From the NCBI RefSeq assembly GCF_046237015.1, contig NZ_JBJYIN010000001.1:62001-126000 (forward strand): 64,000 nucleotides of DNA, read 5' to 3'. Source of the DNA: JBJYIN01 sp046237015. GTDB taxonomy: Bacteria; Pseudomonadota; Gammaproteobacteria; Enterobacterales; Enterobacteriaceae. Below the pieces are notes generated by a model. It was not told the origin of the DNA and did no database searches. It worked only from the letters and a program-made list of their open reading frames with translations. A program made the position numbers and the translations under genes. Positions 8,058 to 15,771 of the stretch are shown in pieces (the stretch's first letter is position 1; every line of letters starts with the position of its first letter).

Positions 8058-9164
8058 TTACGCCAGTACCGCCAGATCCGCAGCGTTAAAACCTCTTAGC
8101 GCCTGTGTCTGTCCCATTCTAACGTTTTTCACCCATTGTGGATCAGAGATCAGCGCTCGCCCCACGGCAATCAAATCAAACTCTTCTCGTTCCATCCGAG
8201 CATAGAGATTGTCTAACGCTGCTGTACCAGCACCTTCCCCGCCAAATGCGGTGAAGAAGTCCGAGTTCAGCCCCACAGAACCAACACTGATCGTCGCTGC
8301 CCCTGTCAATTTTTTTGCCCAACCAGCAAAATTCAGTCCTCCAGTTCCATCAATTTCAGGGAACTCCGGCTCCCAGAAACGACGCTGGGAACAATGGAGG
8401 ATATCGACACCCGCCTCAACCAACGGTGCTAACCATTCTGTCATCTCCCGTGGAGAGGTGGCGAGACGAGCCTGGTAATCCTGCTGCTTCCACTGGCTGA
8501 CGCGCAGAATAAGTGGCAAATCTGGACCAATAGCCTGACGAACGGCGCGGATAATCTCAGCAGCAAAGCGCGAACGTTCACGAATCGTTGCACCACCGAA
8601 AGCATCCGTACGCTTGTTGGTGCCCGACCAAAAGAATTGGTCGATCAAATAGCCATGCGCACCATGTAATTCTACCGTATCAAATCCCAACCGCTGGGCC
8701 TCAGATGCCGCGCGGGCGAAAGCAACCACAGTATCAGCGATATCTTCCTCCGTCATCGTCACACCACGAGGTTCATCAGGCCCAACCAAACCTGAAGGGC
8801 TTTCTACTGGTGCGTCCGGTTCCCAACCTTGCCCATACGTTGAACCCGTGTGCCAGATTTGCGGACCAATACGCCCACCGGCATCGTGAACCGCTTGGCT
8901 CACCGTCTCCCACCCCGCTAAAGCCGCCTCACCGTGAAAAAAAGGAATCCCCGCCATATTGCGCGAAGCAGGACGATCGATCACCGTGCCTTCCGTCAGA
9001 ATTAATCCCACACCACCCTCAGCACGGCGTCGATAATATTCAGCATTCGCAGGCCCTGGGATCCCATTTTCAGCCATGCCCCTTGTCATCGGCGCCATGA
9101 CGATGCGATTAGCTAGTGTCAAACCTTTCAACGTGAAGGGGCTAAACAGGATATTGTCAGACAT
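8058..9164 (-). CDS. Old-yellow-enzyme family NADH:flavin oxidoreductase
   Basis: FMN-dependent ene-reductase-type enzyme of 368 residues in one TIM barrel. The start NILFSPFTLKGLTLANRIVM, then APMTRG, is typical of the family. QIWHTG and VELHGAHGYLIDQF carry the His pair that binds the substrate carbonyl. The FMN phosphate region is SVGSVG to LIAVGRALISDPQW. Such enzymes reduce activated C=C bonds in enones, quinones and nitro compounds. It follows the SDR gene by 54 bp on the same strand and probably shares its transcript. The native substrate is unknown. Confidence 0.92.
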   Translation of the reverse strand: MSDNILFSPFTLKGLTLANRIVMAPMTRGMAENGIPGPANAEYYRRRAEGGVGLILTEGTVIDRPASRNMAGIPFFHGEAALAGWETVSQAVHDAGGRIGPQIWHTGSTYGQGWEPDAPVESPSGLVGPDEPRGVTMTEEDIADTVVAFARAASEAQRLGFDTVELHGAHGYLIDQFFWSGTNKRTDAFGGATIRERSRFAAEIIRAVRQAIGPDLPLILRVSQWKQQDYQARLATSPREMTEWLAPLVEAGVDILHCSQRRFWEPEFPEIDGTGGLNFAGWAKKLTGAATISVGSVGLNSDFFTAFGGEGAGTAALDNLYARMEREEFDLIAVGRALISDPQWVKNVRMGQTQALRGFNAADLAVLA

Positions 9165-9218
9165 AGATTTTTCCTTTTTTGATATTTTTTGATATTGATG
9201 TCATCACAGCGTCAGCGA

Positions 9219-10004
9219 TCACACCTTATGATAACGCTCTGCGGCATGCATCTGCGAGAAACCAGGCAACATAGCCTGACGCGCCATCTGATAAGTATTC
9301 CATTGCTCAACATCATGGAGTGGTGGAATGGTAACGGGCTCACGGCGATCAAATCCCACTAACGCAGCATCGACTAATTCGTCTACCTCCATCATCGCAG
9401 GAAGCGTATTGATATCCATACCTGAACGCGCCCAAATTTCCGTCCGCGTCGCGGCGGGTAGCACCGCCTGGACGTAAACTCCCTTAGGGGCAAGTTCGAG
9501 GCTGAGCCCCTGAGAAAGAAACAGTACGAATGCCTTTGTCGCGCCATAAACGGTCAGACCCAATTCTGGAGCCAGGCCGACGACTGAACTGATATTAACG
9601 ATCGCTCCATGACCAGCCGCCGCTAAACGTGGAGCGATAGCGCTGGCAAGCCGGACCAGTGAGGTCGTGTTGAGAGCAATAAGCTGACCAATATCATCCG
9701 TTGATTGTTCAATAAAATGCCCACCGATATTCATACCCGCATTATTTACGAGGATAGAGATTCGAGGATCGTCACGTAACCGAGCCTCAATGACAGCAAG
9801 TTCATCGGGTCTGGTGAGGTCGGCCTGCTGAATATCAACAGCGACACCATAGTCCTGTCGCAAACGCGCTGCCAACGCAGTCATTCGTGTAACGTCACGA
9901 GCAACCAGTACCAGATCGTGACCACGCTGGGCGAATCTTTCAGCATAAGTCGCACCAATGCCAGATGAAGCGCCAGTAATAAGCACGGAAGTGTGTGAAT
10001 TCAT
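9219..10004 (-). CDS. Short-chain dehydrogenase/reductase
   Basis: NAD(P)-dependent oxidoreductase of the classical SDR family (261 residues, Rossmann fold). The cofactor motif TGASSGIG is near residues 10-17, followed by NNAG near 88, the catalytic Ser in NISSVVG and YGATK for the Tyr/Lys pair. It is divergent from the aldo/keto reductase gene and upstream of the OYE gene. The intergenic region between SDR and aldo/keto reductase carries two near-identical operator-like sequences. A role in carbonyl or electrophile detoxification is inferred from the neighbours. Confidence 0.92.
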   Translation of the reverse strand: MNSHTSVLITGASSGIGATYAERFAQRGHDLVLVARDVTRMTALAARLRQDYGVAVDIQQADLTRPDELAVIEARLRDDPRISILVNNAGMNIGGHFIEQSTDDIGQLIALNTTSLVRLASAIAPRLAAAGHGAIVNISSVVGLAPELGLTVYGATKAFVLFLSQGLSLELAPKGVYVQAVLPAATRTEIWARSGMDINTLPAMMEVDELVDAALVGFDRREPVTIPPLHDVEQWNTYQMARQAMLPGFSQMHAAERYHKV

Positions 10005-10029
10005 AGCTTAGCTCTCTTATGGTTAATTT

Positions 10030-10051
10030 ATAAATGACAACCATCATTTAT
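10030..10051. promoter_or_regulatory. Operator-like inverted repeat, copy 1
   Basis: ATAAATGA and TCATTTAT form perfect 8-bp arms around CAACCA (22 bp). It lies 26 bp upstream of the SDR start codon. A second 22-bp copy with the same ATAAAT-N10-ATTTAT frame is at 10125-10146. The pair brackets the divergent SDR and aldo/keto reductase promoters and is a likely site for the TetR regulator at 11328. Confidence 0.55.
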
Positions 10052-10124
10052 TATGAAATATTATGACCATCATCATCTAAGTGTCAACACGCGGAATGAG
10101 ATGATGGAGAGCAGTTGTAAGATC

Positions 10125-10146
10125 ATAAATTATTATCATCATTTAT
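10125..10146. promoter_or_regulatory. Operator-like inverted repeat, copy 2
   Basis: ATAAAT-N10-ATTTAT with the right half CATCATTTAT identical to copy 1 (10030-10051). It lies 46 bp upstream of the aldo/keto reductase start. Confidence 0.5.
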
Positions 10147-10191
10147 CATGCGTTTTACCGATCATCCATAATCACAGGCAGGAGATTTTCT

Positions 10192-11241
10192 ATGAAATAC
10201 ACCCTATTTGGCCGAAACAGCGGCCTACGCATCTCCGAGCTGGCACTTGGTACTGGCAACTTCGGTACTGGTTGGGGATATGGTTCGGAAAAAGAAGAAG
10301 CGAGGCAGGTATTTGATCGCTATGCCGAGGCTGGTGGCAACTTCATCGATACCGCCGATGCTTACCAGTTTGGTCAATCAGAGCAGATCGTTGGAGAATG
10401 CATTGCGGCGGAACGCGATCGTTTTGTGGTTGCCACCAAATATACGCTTGGTGCCTTTCCGACTCCCGACATTGCCCGAACAGGAAACAGCCGCCGGAAT
10501 ATGATCGCCTCGGTAGAAAGTAGTCTTAAGCGGTTAAATACCGACCGTATCGATTTACTGTGGGCACATGTTGACGACCAACTCACTCCGCTCGAAGAGG
10601 TTGTTCGCGCTTTTGACGATCTGATCCGTGCTGGCAAGATCCAGTATGCCGGGCTTTCCAATTTCCCAGCCTGGCGCATCGCTCGGGCTGACATACTGGC
10701 AGAGTTGCGTGGCTGGTCTCGAATTGTCGGAATCCAGGTCGAATATAGTTTGGTGCAACGTACCGCCGAACGAGAATTACTGCCAATGGCTGAAGCGCTG
10801 GGCCTAGCGGCTACATTGTGGTCTCCACTAGGGGGGGGCCTGTTGACAGGTAAGTATCGACAAAGCAACGAAGGCCGTCTACTTGGGTTTGCAGGTAGAT
10901 TGGTGCATACCGAACAGGACACCTCGTTGTTGGATGAGGTCATTAGCGTGTCACAAGAACATCAGGTGAAACCATTACACATTGCCATTGCCTGGTTACG
11001 CCACAAGGCGGCGCGTTCGAGTACCAGTCTGATCCCTATTCTGGGCCCACGCACGCTGGCTCAATTGAATGACACGCTGACGGCACTAGATGTGGTATTA
11101 AGCGATGAGCAAATGGCTCGCCTTGATAAAGTCAGCGCAATCTCTCTGGGAACACCGCACAACCAGATTGCAAGCAGTCTGGCTCGTGCTCAAGGAGGGA
11201 ATAGCGCTAACATTTTTGCTCCGTGGTTACCACGTGCGTAA
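10192..11241 (+). CDS. Aldo/keto reductase
   Basis: NADPH-dependent carbonyl reductase of the AKR superfamily (349 residues, TIM barrel). The catalytic tetrad is visible: Asp and Tyr in NFIDTADAYQFGQSE, Lys in VVATKYTLG and His in LLWAHVDD. The C-terminal region IPILGPRTLAQLNDTL is the usual NADP-binding segment. AGGAG lies upstream of the ATG. It is transcribed away from the SDR/OYE pair and is followed by a TetR regulator. Together these genes look like an inducible aldehyde/electrophile-reducing cluster. Confidence 0.93.
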   Translation: MKYTLFGRNSGLRISELALGTGNFGTGWGYGSEKEEARQVFDRYAEAGGNFIDTADAYQFGQSEQIVGECIAAERDRFVVATKYTLGAFPTPDIARTGNSRRNMIASVESSLKRLNTDRIDLLWAHVDDQLTPLEEVVRAFDDLIRAGKIQYAGLSNFPAWRIARADILAELRGWSRIVGIQVEYSLVQRTAERELLPMAEALGLAATLWSPLGGGLLTGKYRQSNEGRLLGFAGRLVHTEQDTSLLDEVISVSQEHQVKPLHIAIAWLRHKAARSSTSLIPILGPRTLAQLNDTLTALDVVLSDEQMARLDKVSAISLGTPHNQIASSLARAQGGNSANIFAPWLPRA

Positions 11242-11327
11242 CGCAATGTATTGATGAAAGGTAACATCTATTGAAGTGCCCGCGTTCTATACTTTATGAT
11301 GCCGCCAGTTCAATTAAGGAAAAACGC

Positions 11328-11918
11328 ATGGCTCGTGTATCAAAGCAACAGATGGCGCTCAATCGCGAAGCGATAGTGCAGACTTCTTCACAACTCTTTC
11401 GTGCTCGAGGTTTAAACGGTGTCAGCGTCAACGATTTAATGGCGGCTGTTGGCCTGACCCACGGCGGGTTTTATGGACATTTTGCGTCCAAAGATGAATT
11501 AGCTGCGATTGCTAGCGACAAAGCACTGGAAGATTCTTGCGCCCTCTGGCAAGAGATCAGCAACCAGCCCGATAAGCATGGCTTACGGGCGCTGGTTGAG
11601 CGCTATCTATCCCCCGCACATCGAGACAATATGAAAGACGGATGTGCAATTACTGCATTAGCCAGCGATGTTGCTCGCGAAGCTGAGGATAAACCCGTGC
11701 ACGACGTATATCTTAATGGTGTCAGCACGATGCTGGACAAATTAGCATCCCTATCCGATATAGAAGATGCCGAGCAACGCAGGCAACACGTTCTGGCACA
11801 ATTCGCTCTTTTGTCCGGCGCGTTAACATTAGCCCGCGCTACCGCTGGCGATACGTTGTCCGATGAATTTCTTGATGCCGCGAAAAAAGCGCTGCTCGGT
11901 GGAGAATCGCAAGGCTAA
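11328..11918 (+). CDS. TetR family transcriptional regulator
   Basis: Repressor of 196 residues. The HTH is near residues 27-53 (GVSVNDLMAAVGLTHGGFYG, then HFASKDELAA). The single Cys in KDGCAITAL and the general pattern recall TetR regulators of reductase genes that sense electrophiles. I choose the ATG at 11328, with AAGGA upstream, over an in-frame TTG at 11271. It lies 86 bp after the aldo/keto reductase and probably controls the divergent promoters that hold the two 22-bp inverted repeats; this is inference from position. Confidence 0.9.
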   Translation: MARVSKQQMALNREAIVQTSSQLFRARGLNGVSVNDLMAAVGLTHGGFYGHFASKDELAAIASDKALEDSCALWQEISNQPDKHGLRALVERYLSPAHRDNMKDGCAITALASDVAREAEDKPVHDVYLNGVSTMLDKLASLSDIEDAEQRRQHVLAQFALLSGALTLARATAGDTLSDEFLDAAKKALLGGESQG

Positions 11919-12061
11919 AAAATCTTATATTACAGTGCAATACTGACATTCACCCGTTTCGTGAGCTCACTCACGCCATAGCAATAGTTGACTCTATGAC
12001 GATTTTACTCAACAGTAAAAAGTTCGAGTCGACTTATTACTATCCTACGTGGAGATGTTGA

Positions 12062-12901
12062 ATGGCCAATTCCCCAACCTACGTACCACCTAAAGTATGG
12101 CAACCTGCCTCTTCAGGTGGCGCCTTCGCGAATATTAACCGGCCGATTGCTGGCCCAACGCACGATAAAACACTCCCTATTGGTAAACACCCGCTCCAGC
12201 TTTATTCGCTGGCAACACCTAACGGTGTGAAAGTCACGATTATGCTTGAGGAATTATTAGCGCTCGGGCATACGGGAGCAGAGTATGACGCCTGGCTGAT
12301 ACGGATAAGCGAGGGAGATCAATTCTCCAGCGGATTTGTTGACGTTAACCCAAATTCCAAAATCCCGGCGTTGCTCGATCAGAGCACGGAGAAACCGATC
12401 CGCGTCTTTGAATCCGGTTCAATTCTTTTATACCTGGCTGAAAAGTTCGGTGCTTTGCTGTCAGATGATATCGCTAAACGCACAGAAACCCTGAACTGGC
12501 TTTTCTGGCAGATGGGTTCAGCCCCTTATGTCGGCGGTGGATTTGGTCATTTCTATGCCTATGCACCTGAGAAATACGAATACCCTATCAACCGTTTTAC
12601 AATGGAAACAAAACGTCAATTAGATGTTTTGAATCGCCGACTGGCCGAACATCGCTATCTGGCGGGTGACACCTATACCATTGCGGATATTGCCGTCTGG
12701 CCCTGGTACGGCGCACTGGTACAGAACAACGTGTACTCGGCGGCAGAATTTCTTTCAGCGCATGAATATACACATGTATTACGCTGGGCAGATGAAATTG
12801 CGGTTCGCCCAGCCGTCATAAGAGGCCGTAAAGTCAATCGAACCTGGGGTGAGGAATCAGAACAAGCCGCAGAGCGCCATCAGGCATCCGATCTGGATTA
12901 A
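12062..12901 (+). CDS. yghU: Glutathione S-transferase family disulfide-bond oxidoreductase YghU
   Basis: Cytoplasmic glutathione transferase homologue with disulfide-bond reductase activity in E. coli YghU. The 279 residues align throughout with it: GGAFANINRPIAGPTH, LYSLATPNGVKVTIMLEELL, NPNSKIPAL, FESGSILLYLAEKFG in the thioredoxin-fold half, and the helical half with YTIADIAVWPWYG. The E. coli form has 288 residues. It continues the detoxification cluster and is followed by a strong terminator shared with the convergent efflux gene. Confidence 0.93.
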   Translation: MANSPTYVPPKVWQPASSGGAFANINRPIAGPTHDKTLPIGKHPLQLYSLATPNGVKVTIMLEELLALGHTGAEYDAWLIRISEGDQFSSGFVDVNPNSKIPALLDQSTEKPIRVFESGSILLYLAEKFGALLSDDIAKRTETLNWLFWQMGSAPYVGGGFGHFYAYAPEKYEYPINRFTMETKRQLDVLNRRLAEHRYLAGDTYTIADIAVWPWYGALVQNNVYSAAEFLSAHEYTHVLRWADEIAVRPAVIRGRKVNRTWGEESEQAAERHQASDLD

Positions 12902-12909
12902 CCCTCCTA

Positions 12910-12952
12910 GACCACCCGACTATCGGGAAGTCGGGTGGTCTTTCTTCTTTTT
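12910..12952 (+). terminator. Rho-independent terminator of yghU
   Basis: GACCACCCGAC and GTCGGGTGGTC form a perfect 11-bp stem, followed by TTTCTTCTTTTTT. Confidence 0.93.
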
Positions 12953-12968
12953 TATTCTCAAATTGATG

Positions 12969-14225
12969 TCAGCGCTCGCACTCTGTCTGAGCGCAATTAC
13001 TATCAAAATTAACCGATCCACGATCGTTCATCTGCCGGGCCGCATACCACCAGCACAACAACGCGCCCAAGGCACAACATACCAGTAAGAGTGCTGGCGG
13101 GAACAAAGTTCCATTATGGATTACCCCCATAATCACACCCGCAACACCACCAAAAACGTATTGCAGTACGCCAAACAGTGATGATGCCACGCCAGTCTGA
13201 CTTTTTGAGACCGAGGCCATGGCTACCGCCACCACATTGCCAAACACCAGACTCAGACAACTCATCATTAAAAAAATCAACGTTGCAATTGTCCACAGTG
13301 AGGTGATGCCAGCCATTAGTATGCCCAGCAAGATCAGCGTTCCCACAACATGCATAGCAATGCCAACCGGTAAGATTCGATACTCACGCCAGCGGTTAAG
13401 TAAGAAGATATTAATCTGCCCGAGAACAACCATACCAAACGCATTCGTGGCAAAAATATAACTATAGGCTGTCGGGGATAGTTGGAAATATTCTATAAAA
13501 ATAAAGGCGGAAGATCCGATATAGGTAAATAGCCCTCCCATAATAAACGAGCCAGAGAAGGTATACCCCATAAATTCCCGCTGCCGTAACAACGACATAT
13601 AATCCGTTAGTGCCGACAATATACCGCCATGTGTTCGTTGACGACGAGAAAGGCTTTCCGGTACCCACTTCCATGTCGCCAACAACATCAGTACTGCTAC
13701 TATCGTGAGTACCCAAAAAATTGATGGCCAACCGAAAGCCACCAACAAAATGCTCCCGAATGGGGGGGCCACGATCGGCGCGATAGCCATCACCTGCATC
13801 AACAATGAGAATACTTTAGCAGCATCGCGTTCTGCGTATAAATCTGCCACGATCGCGCGTGGAATAACCAATCCTGCTGCTCCTCCGATTCCCTGTAGCA
13901 AGCGAAAAGAAACAAACCCGAAAAATGTGGAAGTATGAGCGAGCAGCATTGAAGACAAAGCAAATAATATTATTCCTACCAGCAACGGCCCCTTCCTACC
14001 ATAGCGATCCGTCAGCGGACCGTAAATCAATTGCCCGAGCGCCAGACCGATTAGGAAGACAGATAACGATGTCTGCATCCCAGCCGCATCCGTGCCAATA
14101 TACTGCTGGATTGACGGAAACGCGGGAAGGTACATATCGATAGACATTGCATCAAAGGCACACAAAATCCCTAAAATGCCGATCAGAAGAAAGCTGCGTG
14201 AAGCCAGCAGCGGTGAATCAGACAT
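12969..14225 (-). CDS. Bcr/CflA family MFS drug efflux transporter
   Basis: Inner-membrane proton antiporter of the 12-segment drug:H+ antiporter group (418 residues). MFS motif A is seen as GPLTDRYGRKGP after the second segment, and LLQGIGGAAGLVIPRAIV is typical of Bcr/CflA proteins. I choose the ATG at 14225, with GAGG 8 nt upstream, rather than the TTG at 14243. It is divergent from a double-TetR gene, with two palindromes between them. Export of a drug or plant antimicrobial is the usual role; the substrate is unknown. Confidence 0.9.
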   Translation of the reverse strand: MSDSPLLASRSFLLIGILGILCAFDAMSIDMYLPAFPSIQQYIGTDAAGMQTSLSVFLIGLALGQLIYGPLTDRYGRKGPLLVGIILFALSSMLLAHTSTFFGFVSFRLLQGIGGAAGLVIPRAIVADLYAERDAAKVFSLLMQVMAIAPIVAPPFGSILLVAFGWPSIFWVLTIVAVLMLLATWKWVPESLSRRQRTHGGILSALTDYMSLLRQREFMGYTFSGSFIMGGLFTYIGSSAFIFIEYFQLSPTAYSYIFATNAFGMVVLGQINIFLLNRWREYRILPVGIAMHVVGTLILLGILMAGITSLWTIATLIFLMMSCLSLVFGNVVAVAMASVSKSQTGVASSLFGVLQYVFGGVAGVIMGVIHNGTLFPPALLLVCCALGALLCWWYAARQMNDRGSVNFDSNCAQTECER

Positions 14226-14296
14226 CTGTAAAACCTCGACCAAACATTGGGTGATGAATAACCGACGGCAAAAAAATGGCTAATCGGCTAAGATGC

Positions 14297-14329
14297 ATAT
14301 TGCTAGGCGCAATATAAGACTGCTCAGTC
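14297..14329. promoter_or_regulatory. Two adjacent palindromes between efflux and double-TetR genes
   Basis: ATATTGC-TAGGC-GCAATAT (14297-14315) and GACTG-CT-CAGTC (14318-14329) are perfect inverted repeats 2 bp apart in the divergent promoter region. They are good candidates for operators of the two HTH domains encoded by the following gene. Confidence 0.55.
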
Positions 14330-14348
14330 GGAAATACAAGGCGATGTG

Positions 14349-15593
14349 ATGGCACGTAAGAAAACAATTGATAATGGCCTGATTCTGGATGCTGCTGAAA
14401 AGGTGTTACTGCAAGATGGGGTACATCATTTCACACTGGATGCCGTCGCAGCTCAAGCGGGTATCAGCAAAGGCGGGCTCGTATACCGTTTCCCCAGTAA
14501 AGACCAACTGATTCAGGCCATTTTATGCCGTGAACTCACTCGTTTCGAACAGGAAGTTCAGTATCGTTCAACCCAATACACCGATCGAGAATATGCCGAT
14601 GTATTGGGCCATATCGCGGCTATTCGTCAGGAGGATGAAGAAACGACGTCTCACGCGATAGGTCTGCTAACCGCGCTGATCCATTCACCCGAGATGCTAG
14701 CACCCATACGCAAATTTTACCGCGATAAATTAGATCGACTCAGTGATAATACCTTGATAACACGACGTATTCGGTTAGCCTTCCTCGCCACTGAGGGGGT
14801 TTTCCTGTTACACGGGATGGGGTTCTCAGTAATGAGCCGAGAAGAACAACACACCATATTGGCTGACGCCCATGCATTGTGTCAGTCTAATCAGGATGAT
14901 GGCGCACCTCTCCTCCCCTCACCAGATAATGTCTCATTTCAATCGTTAGCAACGTCTCGTCAGAACATGACGCCATTAGCTGATAACCCAATTGGCTCTA
15001 AAAGTGTGATTTCATGGCTAGTCGAGAAAGGTGTAATTTCGGATGAAACAGGACAAGAAAAAATTCATGCACGTGCTGCTCACATTGTCGATACGGCGAC
15101 AACTATCATCAAACGTGAAGGGATTGAGGCGCTAACACACCGAGCCGTCGCGATGGAGGCCAACGTACCGCTAGGGTCGACGACTTATCATTTCAATAGT
15201 ATGGACGATATGCTAAATGCCGTCATGCGCCATGCTATTGCACTTTTTCGAGATGATATGTTCTGCTGGTTCTACCAGCGTCGTCACACCGATCCGCGTG
15301 ATGTTTTAACCGATTTCGTCATGCGCGGTGCAGAAGATATTGATGACTTGGCACGCGAATACACTCTATTTACGGCAGCTATTTCACGCCCCTCATTACG
15401 ACCGATTGCATTAGAATGGTCAAATACCGTGGTGGCTATACTCAAGATGGTGGTTCCTGACGCCGCCGCCTTGCCACTGGGCACATTGATGAATGGTTTT
15501 TTTATCCGGGCTATGCTGGAAAAACATGAGCGAACACTCCCCCGTGAGCAAGTCTATCAGGCTATAGCCGCTTTGTACGACGCTTTCCAATAA
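14349..15593 (+). CDS. Tandem double TetR regulator
   Basis: A 414-residue protein with two complete TetR-type units in one chain. Unit 1 has its HTH near residues 25-50 (FTLDAVAAQAGISKGGLVYR, then FPSKDQLIQAI). Unit 2 begins near residue 235, with its HTH at LTHRAVAMEANVPLGSTTYH, then FNSMDDML. TetR proteins usually dimerise, so this one could form the two-HTH unit within a single chain. The ATG at 14349 has AAGG 7 nt upstream; a GTG sits 3 nt earlier. It is divergent from the Bcr/CflA pump and is the obvious candidate to repress it. Confidence 0.88.
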   Translation: MARKKTIDNGLILDAAEKVLLQDGVHHFTLDAVAAQAGISKGGLVYRFPSKDQLIQAILCRELTRFEQEVQYRSTQYTDREYADVLGHIAAIRQEDEETTSHAIGLLTALIHSPEMLAPIRKFYRDKLDRLSDNTLITRRIRLAFLATEGVFLLHGMGFSVMSREEQHTILADAHALCQSNQDDGAPLLPSPDNVSFQSLATSRQNMTPLADNPIGSKSVISWLVEKGVISDETGQEKIHARAAHIVDTATTIIKREGIEALTHRAVAMEANVPLGSTTYHFNSMDDMLNAVMRHAIALFRDDMFCWFYQRRHTDPRDVLTDFVMRGAEDIDDLAREYTLFTAAISRPSLRPIALEWSNTVVAILKMVVPDAAALPLGTLMNGFFIRAMLEKHERTLPREQVYQAIAALYDAFQ

Positions 15594-15676
15594 TCAAGAT
15601 ATGCTCTCCTGACAAAGACACCTCTCAACCTTTCGTATTATCTGATAACTATTATTTCATCCCACAACAAAAAACT

Positions 15677-15730
15677 GTACATATGTACTATTTTTTGCCA
15701 AATTACCAAACGCAAATAGATATCGTTTGC
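15677..15730 (+). promoter_or_regulatory. Palindromes upstream of the siderophore receptor
   Basis: GTACATATGTAC (15677-15688) is a perfect 12-bp palindrome. GCAAATAGATATCGTTTGC (15712-15730) is a near-palindrome 41 bp before the start codon. Siderophore receptors are usually Fur-controlled, but the second sequence matches the Fur consensus only partly, so the binding protein is uncertain. Confidence 0.3.
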
Positions 15731-15771
15731 ATTCACCTGAATATGTATTGCTATGGGATGAGAATGAAAAA

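Noticed and set aside
8588..9100. 170-codon frame opposite the old-yellow-enzyme gene
   Set aside because: It lies entirely antisense to a strongly conserved enzyme, with Pro/His-rich composition typical of a shadow frame.
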